A stretch of DNA of 64,000 bases from Celeribacter litoreus (GCF_020165855.1 NZ_JAIUFY010000005.1:248001-312000), one strand, 5' to 3'; shown: positions 41,838 to 50,988, numbered from the stretch's first letter. Notes: generated by a model not told the origin, from the letters alone. A program made the numbers and translations.

Positions 41838-43040
41838 TTAGGCCACAGTTTCCAGGTCGCGGAGCGATTGGATCATGGAGGATTTCAGGAGGTGCGCGCG
41901 GTGCTTTGCGCGGTCCGCAACAATGCCGCGCAATTCGTCATGATAGGCTTTGCGTGCAGAGGCGTTGGTTTCCGACATCATCTTGCGATTGCGCAGGGTG
42001 GTCGCCTGAACCGTTTCGAGAGCAACTTTACGACGCTGGCGTTCGTAGCGGTTGAGCGTGTCGCTCGACGCGCCGTCGAACACATTGATGAGCTTCTCGG
42101 TCAGGTTCATGGCGTCGTGGATGCCGCCGTTCATGCCCATGCCGCCCAACGGGTTGTTCAGGTGGGCTGCGTCGCCAGCGAGGAAGACACGACCGTGAAC
42201 ATAGGAATCGGCCACACGTTCGTGCACGCGGTAGGCGGTCGCGTGTTTGATCTCATAGGCTTCCGGATTCGGGCAGAGGTCCTGAAGGCGCTTTTCGATG
42301 ACTTCCGGCGCTTTGATCTGTTCGTCCGTGAGGGTCGGATCGGTCGGCAAAAGCACGCGCCAAAGTGTCGGCGTGCGCAGCAGCACCAGCCACTCCGAAG
42401 GGTCGGAGACATAAGCAATCGGCGAAAGCTGTTCGATGTGTTCCGCAAAATCGAAGGTGGTCGAGATTGAGAGAAAGATTTCCGGAATGGTAAGGCCGTC
42501 AAACGCGACGCCTAACTGCTTGCGGATCGGGCTATGTGCGCCGTCGGCTGCAATCAGGTAGCTGCCTTTGATCTCGCCTTCGTCCCCTTCCGGGTCGGTG
42601 AAGAGAACTGTCACACCATCATCATCCTGACGGAAACCCGTCACAGAATGTCCGTAGCGCAGTTCAACACCGTCCGTTGCATCCAGATCGGCGCGGAGCA
42701 TTTCAGAGAGTTTCCATTGCTCACACTGGAGGCGGAACGGATAGTCGGTGTCTTCGGACAGAACGCCGAGGTCGAAGGTGGCGACGATGCCCTCGTCACG
42801 GTCGCGATACTGCCAGTCAGGGCAGACAAGACCCTGTTCGACAAGACGATCAGAGAGATTGAACTTCGCGAGCATATCAAGGGTCGGCGGGTGGAAGGTC
42901 GACGCGCGGAGGTCTTTGGGGACCGTCGCGCTTTTTTCCAGAATGATGACGGGAATGCCCGCTTGGTTCAGGTTTCTCGCGGCAACGAGACCCACAGGTC
43001 CGGCACCGGAGATAATCACAGGAGAAGAGGGAGTTCCCAT
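41838..43040 (-). CDS. FAD-dependent aromatic-ring monooxygenase
   Basis: A 400-residue flavoprotein monooxygenase of the p-hydroxybenzoate hydroxylase/MhpA group. The N-terminal FAD motif GAGPVGLVAARN is near residues 12-23, the DG motif AADGAHSPIRKQLG near 163 and the GD motif FLAGDAAHLNNPLGGMGMN near 286. It would hydroxylate a phenol-like or hydroxypyridine-like ring. It is the first gene of the minus-strand cluster, read divergently from the TAXI-TRAP operon. No ring-cleavage dioxygenase is visible nearby. Confidence 0.9.
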   Translation of the reverse strand: MGTPSSPVIISGAGPVGLVAARNLNQAGIPVIILEKSATVPKDLRASTFHPPTLDMLAKFNLSDRLVEQGLVCPDWQYRDRDEGIVATFDLGVLSEDTDYPFRLQCEQWKLSEMLRADLDATDGVELRYGHSVTGFRQDDDGVTVLFTDPEGDEGEIKGSYLIAADGAHSPIRKQLGVAFDGLTIPEIFLSISTTFDFAEHIEQLSPIAYVSDPSEWLVLLRTPTLWRVLLPTDPTLTDEQIKAPEVIEKRLQDLCPNPEAYEIKHATAYRVHERVADSYVHGRVFLAGDAAHLNNPLGGMGMNGGIHDAMNLTEKLINVFDGASSDTLNRYERQRRKVALETVQATTLRNRKMMSETNASARKAYHDELRGIVADRAKHRAHLLKSSMIQSLRDLETVA

Positions 43041-43363
43041 CGTATTTTCCTACATAGTTTGTATCCAAGAATATTTGTGCGCGAGAGTGGGTCGTTCGAG
43101 CAATTAGATTTTCCTCAGCACCCCTGAAAATAGCTCTCATGACTGGTTGGATTTTGTGATATTTAAAAAATGTATTTAAAAACAGTATCTTAAATTAAAT
43201 GTGCTCGTGAAGTTTGATGCTGCGACGGTGTGAAGAAAATCTCATTCATGGTTTTCCCCAAGTTTGTGTCATCGTTTCGATACGTCGAGAGCGGCTTGCA
43301 ATGTATACGAGGCATTCGGCGAAAAAACGCACAAATATACATACCAACATGGAGTGAAACATA
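43041..43363. promoter_or_regulatory. AT-rich divergent promoter region
   Basis: This 323-base gap separates the FAD monooxygenase (minus) and the TAXI binding protein (plus). Bases about 43155-43200 are strongly AT-rich (TTTAAAAA-like tracts), and GTATAC occurs at about 43303 with related ATATAC near 43336, which could be parts of a GntR-type operator, though neither is a long palindrome. GGAG precedes the ATG at 43364. No small gene is convincing here. Confidence 0.45.
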
Positions 43364-44311
43364 ATGTATTTAGCGAAACTGGCGCTCGCCGGCGCGATGG
43401 TTTTCGGTCTCGCTGGAGGCGCGGCTGCCCAGACTGTCGCACTTGGCACGACCAAAGGCGGTTCCACTAATCAGGTCGGGACTGCGATCGCGAATATTGC
43501 AACGACTGCAGGCGAAATTCGCGTGATTCCGCAGGAGACCGCAAACACGGCTCAATATATTCCGATGGTGGATCAGGGTCGTATCGAATTCGGTATCGCG
43601 AACTATCCGCAAACGTCTTTCGCCATCAACGGGAAGGGCACGTCCGAGGGGATGCCATCTCCGAACCTGAGAATCGTCGCGTCGATGATGGACTTCACCT
43701 CCGGCATGCTGGTCCTTAAGGAATCCGGAATTGAATCTGTGGCTGATCTCGCGGGTCACAAAGTGCCGCGCTTCCCGGATAAATCCCTTGGTGACTTCGT
43801 GATCCGTGCCGTGCTCGCGACCGCGAATCTCACCTACGACGATGTGGTGCCGGTTCCGACCGCGAACTTTCCTTCGATGTTTGATGGCTTGAAAGACGGG
43901 TCTTTGGATACATCCATCGCAACCGCAGGCGCCGCACACGTCATGGATATCAAAGCCTCCGCAGGCGATGTCATGTTCCTCTCCTTCGATGAAGAAGATG
44001 ACGAAGCGCAGATGGATGCCGTTCTCCCGGGCACGAAGGTCTACGATATCACCGGCCTCGAAGCGGAAGGTGTGGAAGGCACGACCAAGATTTTCGGCTA
44101 CGACTACATGCTCTTCGCTCACGTCGACACGCCGGATGATGTGGTCACCTCCATGGTTAAAGCGCTCTATGAAGGCAAAGAGGCCCTCGTCGCGACGAGC
44201 CCTCTTTGGGAAACCTTCCGTCCCGAGGGTATGGCACGCTCCCCAGGCCTGCCGTATCACCCGGCTGCGGTCGCGTTCTATGAAGCTCACGGCGTCCCTG
44301 TCGCCGAGTAA
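43364..44311 (+). CDS. TAXI-family TRAP transporter solute-binding protein
   Basis: A 315-residue TAXI-type binding protein with a signal peptide (1-22, GGAAAQ). Family marks are LGTTKGGSTNQVGTAIA at the mature N-terminus and FGIANYPQTSFA. TAXI systems take up organic acids, often dicarboxylates such as 2-oxoglutarate. It leads an operon with a fused permease and an AbrB-like protein, divergent from the monooxygenase cluster. Confidence 0.9.
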   Translation: MYLAKLALAGAMVFGLAGGAAAQTVALGTTKGGSTNQVGTAIANIATTAGEIRVIPQETANTAQYIPMVDQGRIEFGIANYPQTSFAINGKGTSEGMPSPNLRIVASMMDFTSGMLVLKESGIESVADLAGHKVPRFPDKSLGDFVIRAVLATANLTYDDVVPVPTANFPSMFDGLKDGSLDTSIATAGAAHVMDIKASAGDVMFLSFDEEDDEAQMDAVLPGTKVYDITGLEAEGVEGTTKIFGYDYMLFAHVDTPDDVVTSMVKALYEGKEALVATSPLWETFRPEGMARSPGLPYHPAAVAFYEAHGVPVAE

Positions 44312-44325
44312 TCCCCCGAGCGGAA

Positions 44326-44350
44326 GCGGGCCTCAATTTCTGAGGCCTGC
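44326..44350 (+). other. Intra-operon hairpin after the TAXI gene
   Basis: A 10-base-pair stem (GCGGGCCTCA with TGAGGCCTGC, one wobble) and an ATTTC loop lie 14 bases after the binding-protein stop; TTTCCTCT follows. It could be a partial terminator or a stabiliser, giving more binding protein than permease. Confidence 0.72.
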
Positions 44351-44384
44351 TTTCCTCTAATTAATACCGACAGGAGCGCTCTGA

Positions 44385-46298
44385 ATGAGACTTTCCAGTG
44401 ATGTCCGCTACATCCGTATGACGAACGCCCTCTTTGGCGCGTTGATCCCTTTGCTCGCAATTGGATGGGTGCTGAAGCTCCCGATGCGCGCGGGGCTCCT
44501 GATCTTTCCGGAGCAGATCGCCGCGATCATGCTCGCTATCTCTTTTTCGAGCACCTACCTCAAAACGATGGGCAAGGCAGGCTTTCCGTCGATCGTGGAT
44601 CTCGCTCTTGCGCTTCTCTCACTCGGGGTCGGTGTCTGGGTGTTTGTCCGCTTTCAGGTGCTGTCGGAAATGGCGATGTTCTATCCGACCGAGGCGCTCA
44701 TTCTCGGCATTCTCGTAGTCGGGCTTATGCTCGACACATTGCGCCGGATCATCGGCTGGACCCTTGTCTGTATTTTCCTGATGTTCGTCTCCTACGCACT
44801 GTGGGGCGATCACTTCCCTTCGGCCATTGCGGGCCGTCCAATGTCGCTCGCAGAAGTGCTGCAATATCTCGCGTCTGATAGCTCCGCGACGTGGGGTTCC
44901 TCCCTGCAGGTCGCGGCCTACATCGTTGTGATCTTTGTGCTCTTCGGCAGTTTTCTCCTCGCCGTCGGTGGCGGTGATTTCTTTACCCAGCTTTCCATGC
45001 GCGTTTCGGGCACCGGCCCGGGCGGCGCCGCGAAAATCGCTGTGACGGCCTCCGGTCTGTTTGGCTCGATTTCCGGCAGCGCGGTGTCCAACGTGATGTC
45101 CACGGGCGTTATGACCATTCCGATGATGCAAAAGTCCGGCATTCATCCCGCCAAAGCTGGCGCGATTGAAGCGGTCGCGTCGACGGGTGGTCAGCTCATG
45201 CCGCCGATTATGGGGGCTGCGGCCTTCCTGATGGCTGAAATTCTGCAGATGCCGTATCGCGATATCCTGATCGCGGCGCTGCTACCCGCAGTGATCTACT
45301 ATCTTTCGGTATTCATCCAGATCGACTTCATGTCGCGGCGTGACAATGTTGGCTCTCTACAAGGGGAAGTTCGGCAGAAGATGAAGACGATTGTCCAAAA
45401 GGGATGGATCACCATTATTGGCTTTGTCATCCTGCTCTCCGGCATCTTCGCCTTGAACCTGAAGGCCGAAGTCGCCGCCACTTGGACAATTTTTTCTTTG
45501 ATTGCCATTGCTGTCGCCACACATTTCCTGCGCCCGGGAATGCCAGGAGCGCTCACTCTTCGCAGTGTTTGGACCACGCTGTCCAACACGGGGATCGCGA
45601 CGGCTGAGGTGCTGCTCGTGACCGCCGCTGCAGGGATGATTGTTGGCATTCTGTCGGTCACTGGTCTGGGCTTCTCGCTCTCGATCCTCCTGCTGCAACT
45701 TGGCGGCTCGAACATGTTTGCGATGCTACTTGTGACGGCTGTCGTCGCGATCTTTCTCGGGCTTGGCCTGCCGACGACGGCGGTCTACCTCTTGCTCGCC
45801 TCTCTGGCCGCTCCGGCCCTCGTTCAGGCGGGGATTGATCCGATCGCCGCGCATATGTTCGTCTTCTACTATGGCATGTTGTCCATGATCACACCGCCGA
45901 TCGCGCTCGCTGCATTCGCCGCCGCTTCCATCACGGGGGCGGGGCAGGTGCGCACCGGGATCGAAGCCTTCCGCGTCGGTTGGGTCGCCTACTTCCTGCC
46001 GTTCCTTTTCATCTACAAGCCGGGCCTCCTGATGGAGGGGCATGTCCTCGACATCGCTTACGTGGCGATCAGTTCTGTTGTTGCGCTGGCGCTTGTGGCA
46101 GGCGGGTTCATCGGCTTTGGCGCGCGGCCCATCGGTCGTATGATGCGCCTGCTGTGGATTGTGATCGGAATGCTGACGATTTCTCCGCTCGCCCATATTG
46201 CTGGGCTCGGTGTTGAACTCGCAATCACTCTTATTGGCATGGCGTTGATGGCCCATCATTGGGGCGGCTCAGCACGCGCACGGCGGGTGCTTGCGTGA
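44385..46298 (+). CDS. Fused TRAP permease (4TM-12TM type) for the TAXI system
   Basis: A 637-residue fused small-plus-large permease typical of TAXI-TRAP systems. The first four segments (to about residue 170) correspond to DctQ, and the remainder to DctM, with FGSISGSAVSNVMSTGVMTIPMM near 226 and GLGLPTTAVYLLLASLAAPAL in the C-terminal half. The stop overlaps the GTG start of the next gene. Confidence 0.92.
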   Translation: MRLSSDVRYIRMTNALFGALIPLLAIGWVLKLPMRAGLLIFPEQIAAIMLAISFSSTYLKTMGKAGFPSIVDLALALLSLGVGVWVFVRFQVLSEMAMFYPTEALILGILVVGLMLDTLRRIIGWTLVCIFLMFVSYALWGDHFPSAIAGRPMSLAEVLQYLASDSSATWGSSLQVAAYIVVIFVLFGSFLLAVGGGDFFTQLSMRVSGTGPGGAAKIAVTASGLFGSISGSAVSNVMSTGVMTIPMMQKSGIHPAKAGAIEAVASTGGQLMPPIMGAAAFLMAEILQMPYRDILIAALLPAVIYYLSVFIQIDFMSRRDNVGSLQGEVRQKMKTIVQKGWITIIGFVILLSGIFALNLKAEVAATWTIFSLIAIAVATHFLRPGMPGALTLRSVWTTLSNTGIATAEVLLVTAAAGMIVGILSVTGLGFSLSILLLQLGGSNMFAMLLVTAVVAIFLGLGLPTTAVYLLLASLAAPALVQAGIDPIAAHMFVFYYGMLSMITPPIALAAFAAASITGAGQVRTGIEAFRVGWVAYFLPFLFIYKPGLLMEGHVLDIAYVAISSVVALALVAGGFIGFGARPIGRMMRLLWIVIGMLTISPLAHIAGLGVELAITLIGMALMAHHWGGSARARRVLA

Positions 46299-47377
46299 CG
46301 TTTACTACCTTGAAGTCCCGCGCCTTTGTCTCGTGGGTAGTCTTGATCGCCAGCTCGACCCTGATGATGCTCCTGCTCGAGCTCATCGGTATCCCGGGGT
46401 CCATGCTTCTCGGCCCGATTGCTGTCGGAATCGTGTTCGGCCTGCGGAATATCCGTCTGAGGTTCTCCGGCTCTTTGCGGACGATGGCACAGGGCATCAC
46501 AGGCGTCTTGATCGCGCAAAGTCTGCGGCCCGATACGTTCCTTGAACTCGCGCAATACTGGGAGGCCGCGCTTTCCGTGGTCGGCGTCACCCTTCTCGCG
46601 GCGATTGCGGTGGGTGCTCTTATTGGCCGATTCAGTGCGCTGCCATTCGAGGAGGCCGTCTGGGGCTTTCTGCCCGGAATGGCAACGGCGGTGATTGCCA
46701 TGAGCGAAGAGCGCAAACTAGACGCCCGCGCCGTAGCGGTCGTGCAGGTTGTCCGCCTCTTGGTCGTGATTGTCGGGATGTCGATCCTCGCGACGGTGCT
46801 ACGCGTCTCGTCACCTGAGGCCTCGGCTGAGACAAGCCTCTTCACGTGGGAGCACTTGGTCTCTGTCGGCCTCGTTGCGATCTCTATATTGGCGCATCGT
46901 TATGCCACCTTTGTTCCGGCGGCGGCCATGATGGTGCCGATGATGGCGGGTGTGGTGTGCAAGGCGATCGGCCTCGATTTCGCCTTGCCGCATGAGGTCA
47001 TTTTTTGCGGCTATTTTGTTATTGGGGCGGGTGTAGGACTTGGTTTTGATCTCAATTTGATCAGAAGTGCAGGTCGTGCACTGCCCGCGCTCGTTGGCGC
47101 AGCAGTCCTTCTCGTGACGCTTGGCGCGAGCATGGGGGCGGGGCTAGGGATGCTTTTTGGTCTCGACCCGTTGAGCAGTGTTCTCTCCGCCGTGCCGGGG
47201 AGTGTCGATGCCGTGGCGGCGATTGCCTACTCCACGGGATCTGATCTGTCTTTCATCATGGCGCTACAGGTGTTCCGTCTGTTCGCGGTCGTTATGTTCG
47301 GCCCGCCGATCGCGCGATATGTCGCGGAACGGTTTCAGGCGATGCGTGCGAAAGAGCAGCCCGAAGGCCTTAAATGA
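46295..47377 (+). CDS. AbrB-family membrane protein, GTG start
   Basis: A 360-residue membrane protein of the bacterial AbrB (former putative ammonia monooxygenase) family, with about ten transmembrane segments in two repeats; GIPGSMLLGPIAVGIVFG near residue 25 and a second-half SAVPGSVDAVAAIA motif are typical. Function is uncertain; members are often linked to TTT/TRAP-type transport. The GTG at 46295 overlaps the permease stop and adopts GGGTG upstream. Its 3' end overlaps the convergent metallo-hydrolase gene by 8 bases. Confidence 0.83.
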   Translation: MTFTTLKSRAFVSWVVLIASSTLMMLLLELIGIPGSMLLGPIAVGIVFGLRNIRLRFSGSLRTMAQGITGVLIAQSLRPDTFLELAQYWEAALSVVGVTLLAAIAVGALIGRFSALPFEEAVWGFLPGMATAVIAMSEERKLDARAVAVVQVVRLLVVIVGMSILATVLRVSSPEASAETSLFTWEHLVSVGLVAISILAHRYATFVPAAAMMVPMMAGVVCKAIGLDFALPHEVIFCGYFVIGAGVGLGFDLNLIRSAGRALPALVGAAVLLVTLGASMGAGLGMLFGLDPLSSVLSAVPGSVDAVAAIAYSTGSDLSFIMALQVFRLFAVVMFGPPIARYVAERFQAMRAKEQPEGLK

Positions 47378-48251
47378 ATTCAGGAATGAAATGATCGTCT
47401 CGGGATGTGACGCGCATCCCGAGCGCGCCGCGGAAGTGCGCGGGAATGAGCAGCGTGCCCTTGTCCGCTGCAGAGGTCATGAGATCCCGCCGCGTCTTCG
47501 TCGAGAGCGCAGGGTCGTGACAGAAGCGGCTGCTCCAGTCCGGGAAGAAGGTTTGGACCGGAGAATGGATCGCGTCGCCGCAAAAGAGGATGTCACCTTT
47601 GGAGGACGACATTTCCAGCCCGATCTGTCCAACGGAATGCCCCGGCAAACCACAGACATGGAACTGGTCCGCCACTGTGTCGCCCGCTGAGACAAGATCG
47701 GCGAGACCAGCGGCAACAATCGGCAGGACGCTATCGGCATAGGCGCCATGGTTCGCAACGCCCGGCGCGGCCTGTTCCTCGGCGGCCCAATGCGCAAGCT
47801 CTTCGCGGCCCATGATGTAGCGCGCGTTCGGGAAAGTGGGCACCCATTCGCCGTTTTGTAGGCATGTGTTCCAACCGACGTGATCGGCGTGCAAATGGGT
47901 GCACATCACGAGGTTGATGTCTTCGGGGCGAAGGCCCTCCCGCGCGAGGGCTTCGAGATACCCGCTGGCGCGGCGGTTGTGCCAGTCCGCACGCCGCCCA
48001 CGCGGTTTGCATTCTCCGACACAAGTGTCGATGAGCGCGACAAACCCTTTGTCTCGGATCAAGAGGCTATGAACGCCGAGCAGGATTTCGGAAGTTGCAA
48101 AATCAACGTGATCTCCGTCGAGGACGGCTTTGAACGGCATGAGGGCTTCGAGCGTCGCGCCGGGAAGCAGGAAATCCAGATCGAGCGCAAAGCGCGGAAG
48201 ATCATTGATCCGTGTCACCGAGAATGAGCCGAAGTTGATCTGATCTGTCAT
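47370..48251 (-). CDS. Metallo-beta-lactamase-fold hydrolase
   Basis: A 293-residue MBL-fold enzyme. The zinc motif HLHADH is at residues 119-124; further ligands are His in GLPGHSVGQ near 209, Asp in LFCGDAIHSP near 230 and His in IPAHFRG near 274. The resemblance is to lactonase-like (AHL-lactonase/4-pyridoxolactonase) members rather than to beta-lactamases. It is alone on the minus strand and convergent with the AbrB-like gene, with overlapping ends and no terminator space. Confidence 0.88.
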   Translation of the reverse strand: MTDQINFGSFSVTRINDLPRFALDLDFLLPGATLEALMPFKAVLDGDHVDFATSEILLGVHSLLIRDKGFVALIDTCVGECKPRGRRADWHNRRASGYLEALAREGLRPEDINLVMCTHLHADHVGWNTCLQNGEWVPTFPNARYIMGREELAHWAAEEQAAPGVANHGAYADSVLPIVAAGLADLVSAGDTVADQFHVCGLPGHSVGQIGLEMSSSKGDILFCGDAIHSPVQTFFPDWSSRFCHDPALSTKTRRDLMTSAADKGTLLIPAHFRGALGMRVTSRDDHFIPEFI

Positions 48252-48371
48252 GTGTTTGCCTGCTGAGTTCTCTAATCGACGAAGATGGGTTCGAGTGACT
48301 TTAAGCGACCGAAAAGAATACGGAATTGAAAATTCGTCATCTTTCGGGCTGAAGAATAGTTATGCTGCGCG

Positions 48372-49652
48372 TCACGCCATCGTGTTCTCGAGCGCAAAGA
48401 GGTCGCCCACGAGACAGGCAATCGCAATCGCGCGTCTGTCAGAGTAGCGGGGGGTGATGATCGACATTCCGAGCGGCAGCCCGTGGGGCCCCGTCAGCCC
48501 GGGCACGGAAAGAACGGGCACGTGAAGGAGCGTGGAAATTGCATCCATCGCGGCCTCGCCCTGGTCGACACCCGCCTCGGGAGCTTCGTCACAGGCGGAC
48601 GGTGTCAAGATGGCGTCGACGCCCGAGATGATGTCTTCGAACTCGCTGCGGCAGATATCCGAGAGCGTATAAGCGTTCCGCATCTCTGTGGGAGACAGAC
48701 GTTTTGCTGAGTCGATCGTGTCGCGGAGGGCGGGATCTTGCTCTGGGGCATTAGTGAGCATTTCACCGAGAAATGTCGCCAGACCTTCCTTCGCCGTGAT
48801 TTTTCTGTGCGCCTCTGGAAGGCCATCAAACAGTGACGGGAGACGGACCTCTATGACGTCTGCGCCTTCTAATCTAAGGGACTTTGCGGCGCTCTCGTAT
48901 GCGTCGATCATCGCGGGCTTGATGTTTTCCCAGTCTGGGCCACGGCAAAGGCCGATACGAAGGCCTTTAAGGCACTTTGGCGTCGGTTGTTGGTCGTCTG
49001 GCACATGGAGGGCATCTGCGAGGAGTGAGAAATCGACGCCACTACGCGCGAAAAAACCGACAGTGTCGCAGGTCGGGGAGGCCTGTCTGAACCCGTCCTG
49101 AGAGATCAGACTCCAGGTTGGCTTCCATCCCCAAACGCCGCAATACGAGGCCGACAGTGACGTTTCGCCTGCGGTTTGCGTTCCTAAGCCTAATGCGCAT
49201 AGGCCGGAGGCGACGGCGGCCGCCGCGCCACCGGAGGAGCCACCGGCAGTTCGGGAAAAATCGTGCGGGTTGCGCGTCTTCGCCGGTGGACTACTCGGCG
49301 TCAAACCTGCGCTCACCGTTTGCCCGACCAAGATGGCGCCATGCGTGCGCAATGCGCTAACACAGGTCGCGTCGAGGCCGGAAACCGGCGCGCGCCGCAC
49401 CGAATGCTTGGTTGCGATGCTCTCCGAGAGTCCAACAGTGATCCCAGCGAGGAGTCCTTTGTCCCGCTGGTTGTCGACGTCCTCCGCTTGGGACATGGCC
49501 AGTTCGGAACTTACCTGGGAGTAGGCGCCTATCAGTGGGTCGAACTTTGCAATACGCATAGCTGCGTTCGCTGCGATGTCACGCGCGCTGATCTTGCCGC
49601 TTTGCACCGCTTCGGCAATCTCGTGGCCGTGGAGCTTTTCGATCGCGCTCAT
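48372..49652 (-). CDS. Amidase-signature family protein, probably inactive (pseudo-amidase)
   Basis: A 426-residue amidase-fold protein with GGSSGGAAAAVASG and the YCGVWGWKPT region well kept. The catalytic Lys is replaced (Ser76, TVGLSES instead of AVKDN), and the nucleophilic Ser is replaced by Glu163 (TAGETS instead of TMGSVR); only the cis-Ser139 remains, with the usual 24-residue spacing. It should not cleave amides by the normal mechanism. It may be a binding or partner protein, or use different chemistry. It is monocistronic, between the LysR gene and the metallo-hydrolase. Confidence 0.82.
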   Translation of the reverse strand: MSAIEKLHGHEIAEAVQSGKISARDIAANAAMRIAKFDPLIGAYSQVSSELAMSQAEDVDNQRDKGLLAGITVGLSESIATKHSVRRAPVSGLDATCVSALRTHGAILVGQTVSAGLTPSSPPAKTRNPHDFSRTAGGSSGGAAAAVASGLCALGLGTQTAGETSLSASYCGVWGWKPTWSLISQDGFRQASPTCDTVGFFARSGVDFSLLADALHVPDDQQPTPKCLKGLRIGLCRGPDWENIKPAMIDAYESAAKSLRLEGADVIEVRLPSLFDGLPEAHRKITAKEGLATFLGEMLTNAPEQDPALRDTIDSAKRLSPTEMRNAYTLSDICRSEFEDIISGVDAILTPSACDEAPEAGVDQGEAAMDAISTLLHVPVLSVPGLTGPHGLPLGMSIITPRYSDRRAIAIACLVGDLFALENTMA

Positions 49653-49756
49653 ACAGGTCTCCTTCGTTCCCCCTCAGTGAAACATGCATCGCCGGACGCG
49701 CCACGCCGTGATTTCTCAGCCGTGAAATGAGAATTCTTCAGGGTCGCGCGGAAGTG

Positions 49757-49790
49757 CCAAAAAGAGAAAGGGCCGCCATGAGGCAGCCCT
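49757..49790 (-). terminator. Terminator of the LysR gene
   Basis: On the minus strand, AGGGCTGCC pairs with GGCGGCCCT (49769-49790, one wobble) around TCAT and is followed by TTCTCTTTTT. It starts 21 bases after the LysR stop. Confidence 0.85.
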
Positions 49791-49810
49791 GTATTACTAG
49801 CGAGTTTCGA

Positions 49811-50728
49811 TCAGATCGCGTGGACGTAATCGTTGGCTTCGACGCTCCGAAGGAGCCAGTCCTTGAACTTTTGAAGGACCGAGGCGCGGTCGGTTTTCCA
49901 AGGGGAAAGCATGTAATATGCGCTCCGCTCCGGAAAGCTCTCGGCCACACGGACGAGGTCGCCCTTTTCCAGAGAGGATTGGATGAGAAGCGAACGCCCG
50001 AGCAGAATGCCAACGCCGGAGCGTGCGGCTTCGGTAGCGGTGCCCGCCTGATTGAAACGGGGACCATGCAGGATGTCCTTCCGTTCGACCCCGTATTCGG
50101 CGAAGTATTTCGACCAGTCAGGAACAGATCCGTCAAAGCCAATGCGATCCGAATGGATCAACGGTGCCTCTGCCAAAAGGCGTTTGGTGTCGTTGCCATA
50201 TCGCGCTGCAAGTTCCGGGGTGCAGACGGGAAGGATTTCTTCCTCGACGAGCGGCTCTTTCATGCAGTCGAGGTTGCTGTCCCAATTGCAGATTGTGAGG
50301 TCGATTTGCTGTGTCTCCGCCTCGCGGAGTGTCAGGTAGGTGTGCAGGCTCAGATCGATCTCGGGGGCCTCTGAGAGGAATTGACCAATGCGCGGCATGA
50401 GAAAGTGTGAGGCCACGGAACTCGATGCGCCGACGGCAAGGCGGCGATCCTGCTCTTCCTGAATGTTCTGGAGCGAGAGAACCGAGTCCTCGATCAGATC
50501 AAGCGCTGAGGACACGCGCTCCAATACCGAATTGGACTCCGGCGTCAGATAAATCCGGCTGTTCTTGCGGGTGAACAATTCGACCTGAAGAAAGTCCTCA
50601 AGGAGACGGATTTGGTGACTCACAGCTGTTGGTGTCACGCACAACTCGTCTGCCGCTTTCGCAACGGATTGATGCCGTGCAACGGCTTCGAATGCCCGTA
50701 TCGCGTTTAACGGAACTCTTTTGCGCAT
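49811..50728 (-). CDS. LysR-family regulator (GcvA-like)
   Basis: A 305-residue LysR-type regulator. The N-terminal winged helix (residues 1-60, RAFEAVARHQSVAKAADEL, VTPTAVSHQIRLLE) is of the GcvA/AmpR style; the rest is a two-lobed effector domain. It lies between the pseudo-amidase and the isochorismatase-fold gene, all on the minus strand. Two copies of a 15-base sequence flank its promoter region and are candidate binding sites for autoregulation or for control of the neighbour. Confidence 0.9.
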   Translation of the reverse strand: MRKRVPLNAIRAFEAVARHQSVAKAADELCVTPTAVSHQIRLLEDFLQVELFTRKNSRIYLTPESNSVLERVSSALDLIEDSVLSLQNIQEEQDRRLAVGASSSVASHFLMPRIGQFLSEAPEIDLSLHTYLTLREAETQQIDLTICNWDSNLDCMKEPLVEEEILPVCTPELAARYGNDTKRLLAEAPLIHSDRIGFDGSVPDWSKYFAEYGVERKDILHGPRFNQAGTATEAARSGVGILLGRSLLIQSSLEKGDLVRVAESFPERSAYYMLSPWKTDRASVLQKFKDWLLRSVEANDYVHAI

Positions 50729-50820
50729 GTGGACCGTGGCTCCCTATTGGTTTTGTCGCCTAGGTGTGGTCCTCCCTAACGCTGAAATTGTGTGATCGTT
50801 CACGTAACGGCAATCCGAGA

Positions 50821-50907
50821 GCTGCAGGATTGTGCGTAAATCGCATTGGTTGCGCCAAAAAGATGTGAATATTTGCTCTCGTGGCCGCAGATGCACAATC
50901 CTGCAGC
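50821..50907. repeat. Perfect 15-base inverted repeat around the lysR promoter
   Basis: GCTGCAGGATTGTGC (50821-50835) and its exact reverse complement (50893-50907) are separated by 57 bases, about 93 bases upstream of the lysR start. The chance of a 15-base match here is low. Possible meanings are two regulator sites facing each other, or the ends of a tiny mobile remnant; there is no target-site duplication visible. Confidence 0.8.
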
Positions 50908-50936
50908 AATTTCCGAATTCTGGTTTCAGCCCTGGA

Positions 50937-50965
50937 AAATGAAAAGCCCCGCGAACTTGCGGGGC
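50937..50965 (-). terminator. Terminator of the N-carbamoylsarcosine-amidase-like gene
   Basis: A 7-base-pair stem (GCCCCGC with GCGGGGC, 50946-50965) and a six-base loop, followed on the minus strand by TTTTCATTTT, lie 23 bases after the stop at 50989. Confidence 0.85.
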
Positions 50966-50988
50966 CTGTTCTCTCGCTTTTGGCTCGC

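Noticed and set aside
41838-43040. Assignment of the FAD monooxygenase as a vitamin B6 or nicotinate enzyme
   Set aside because: The motifs fit the broad hydroxybenzoate/MhpA group; no specific residues support a pyridine enzyme, so only the class is reported.
43290-43345. GTATAC and ATATAC motifs as a GntR operator
   Set aside because: Only six-base cores, no extended symmetry and no matching copies at the other promoter.
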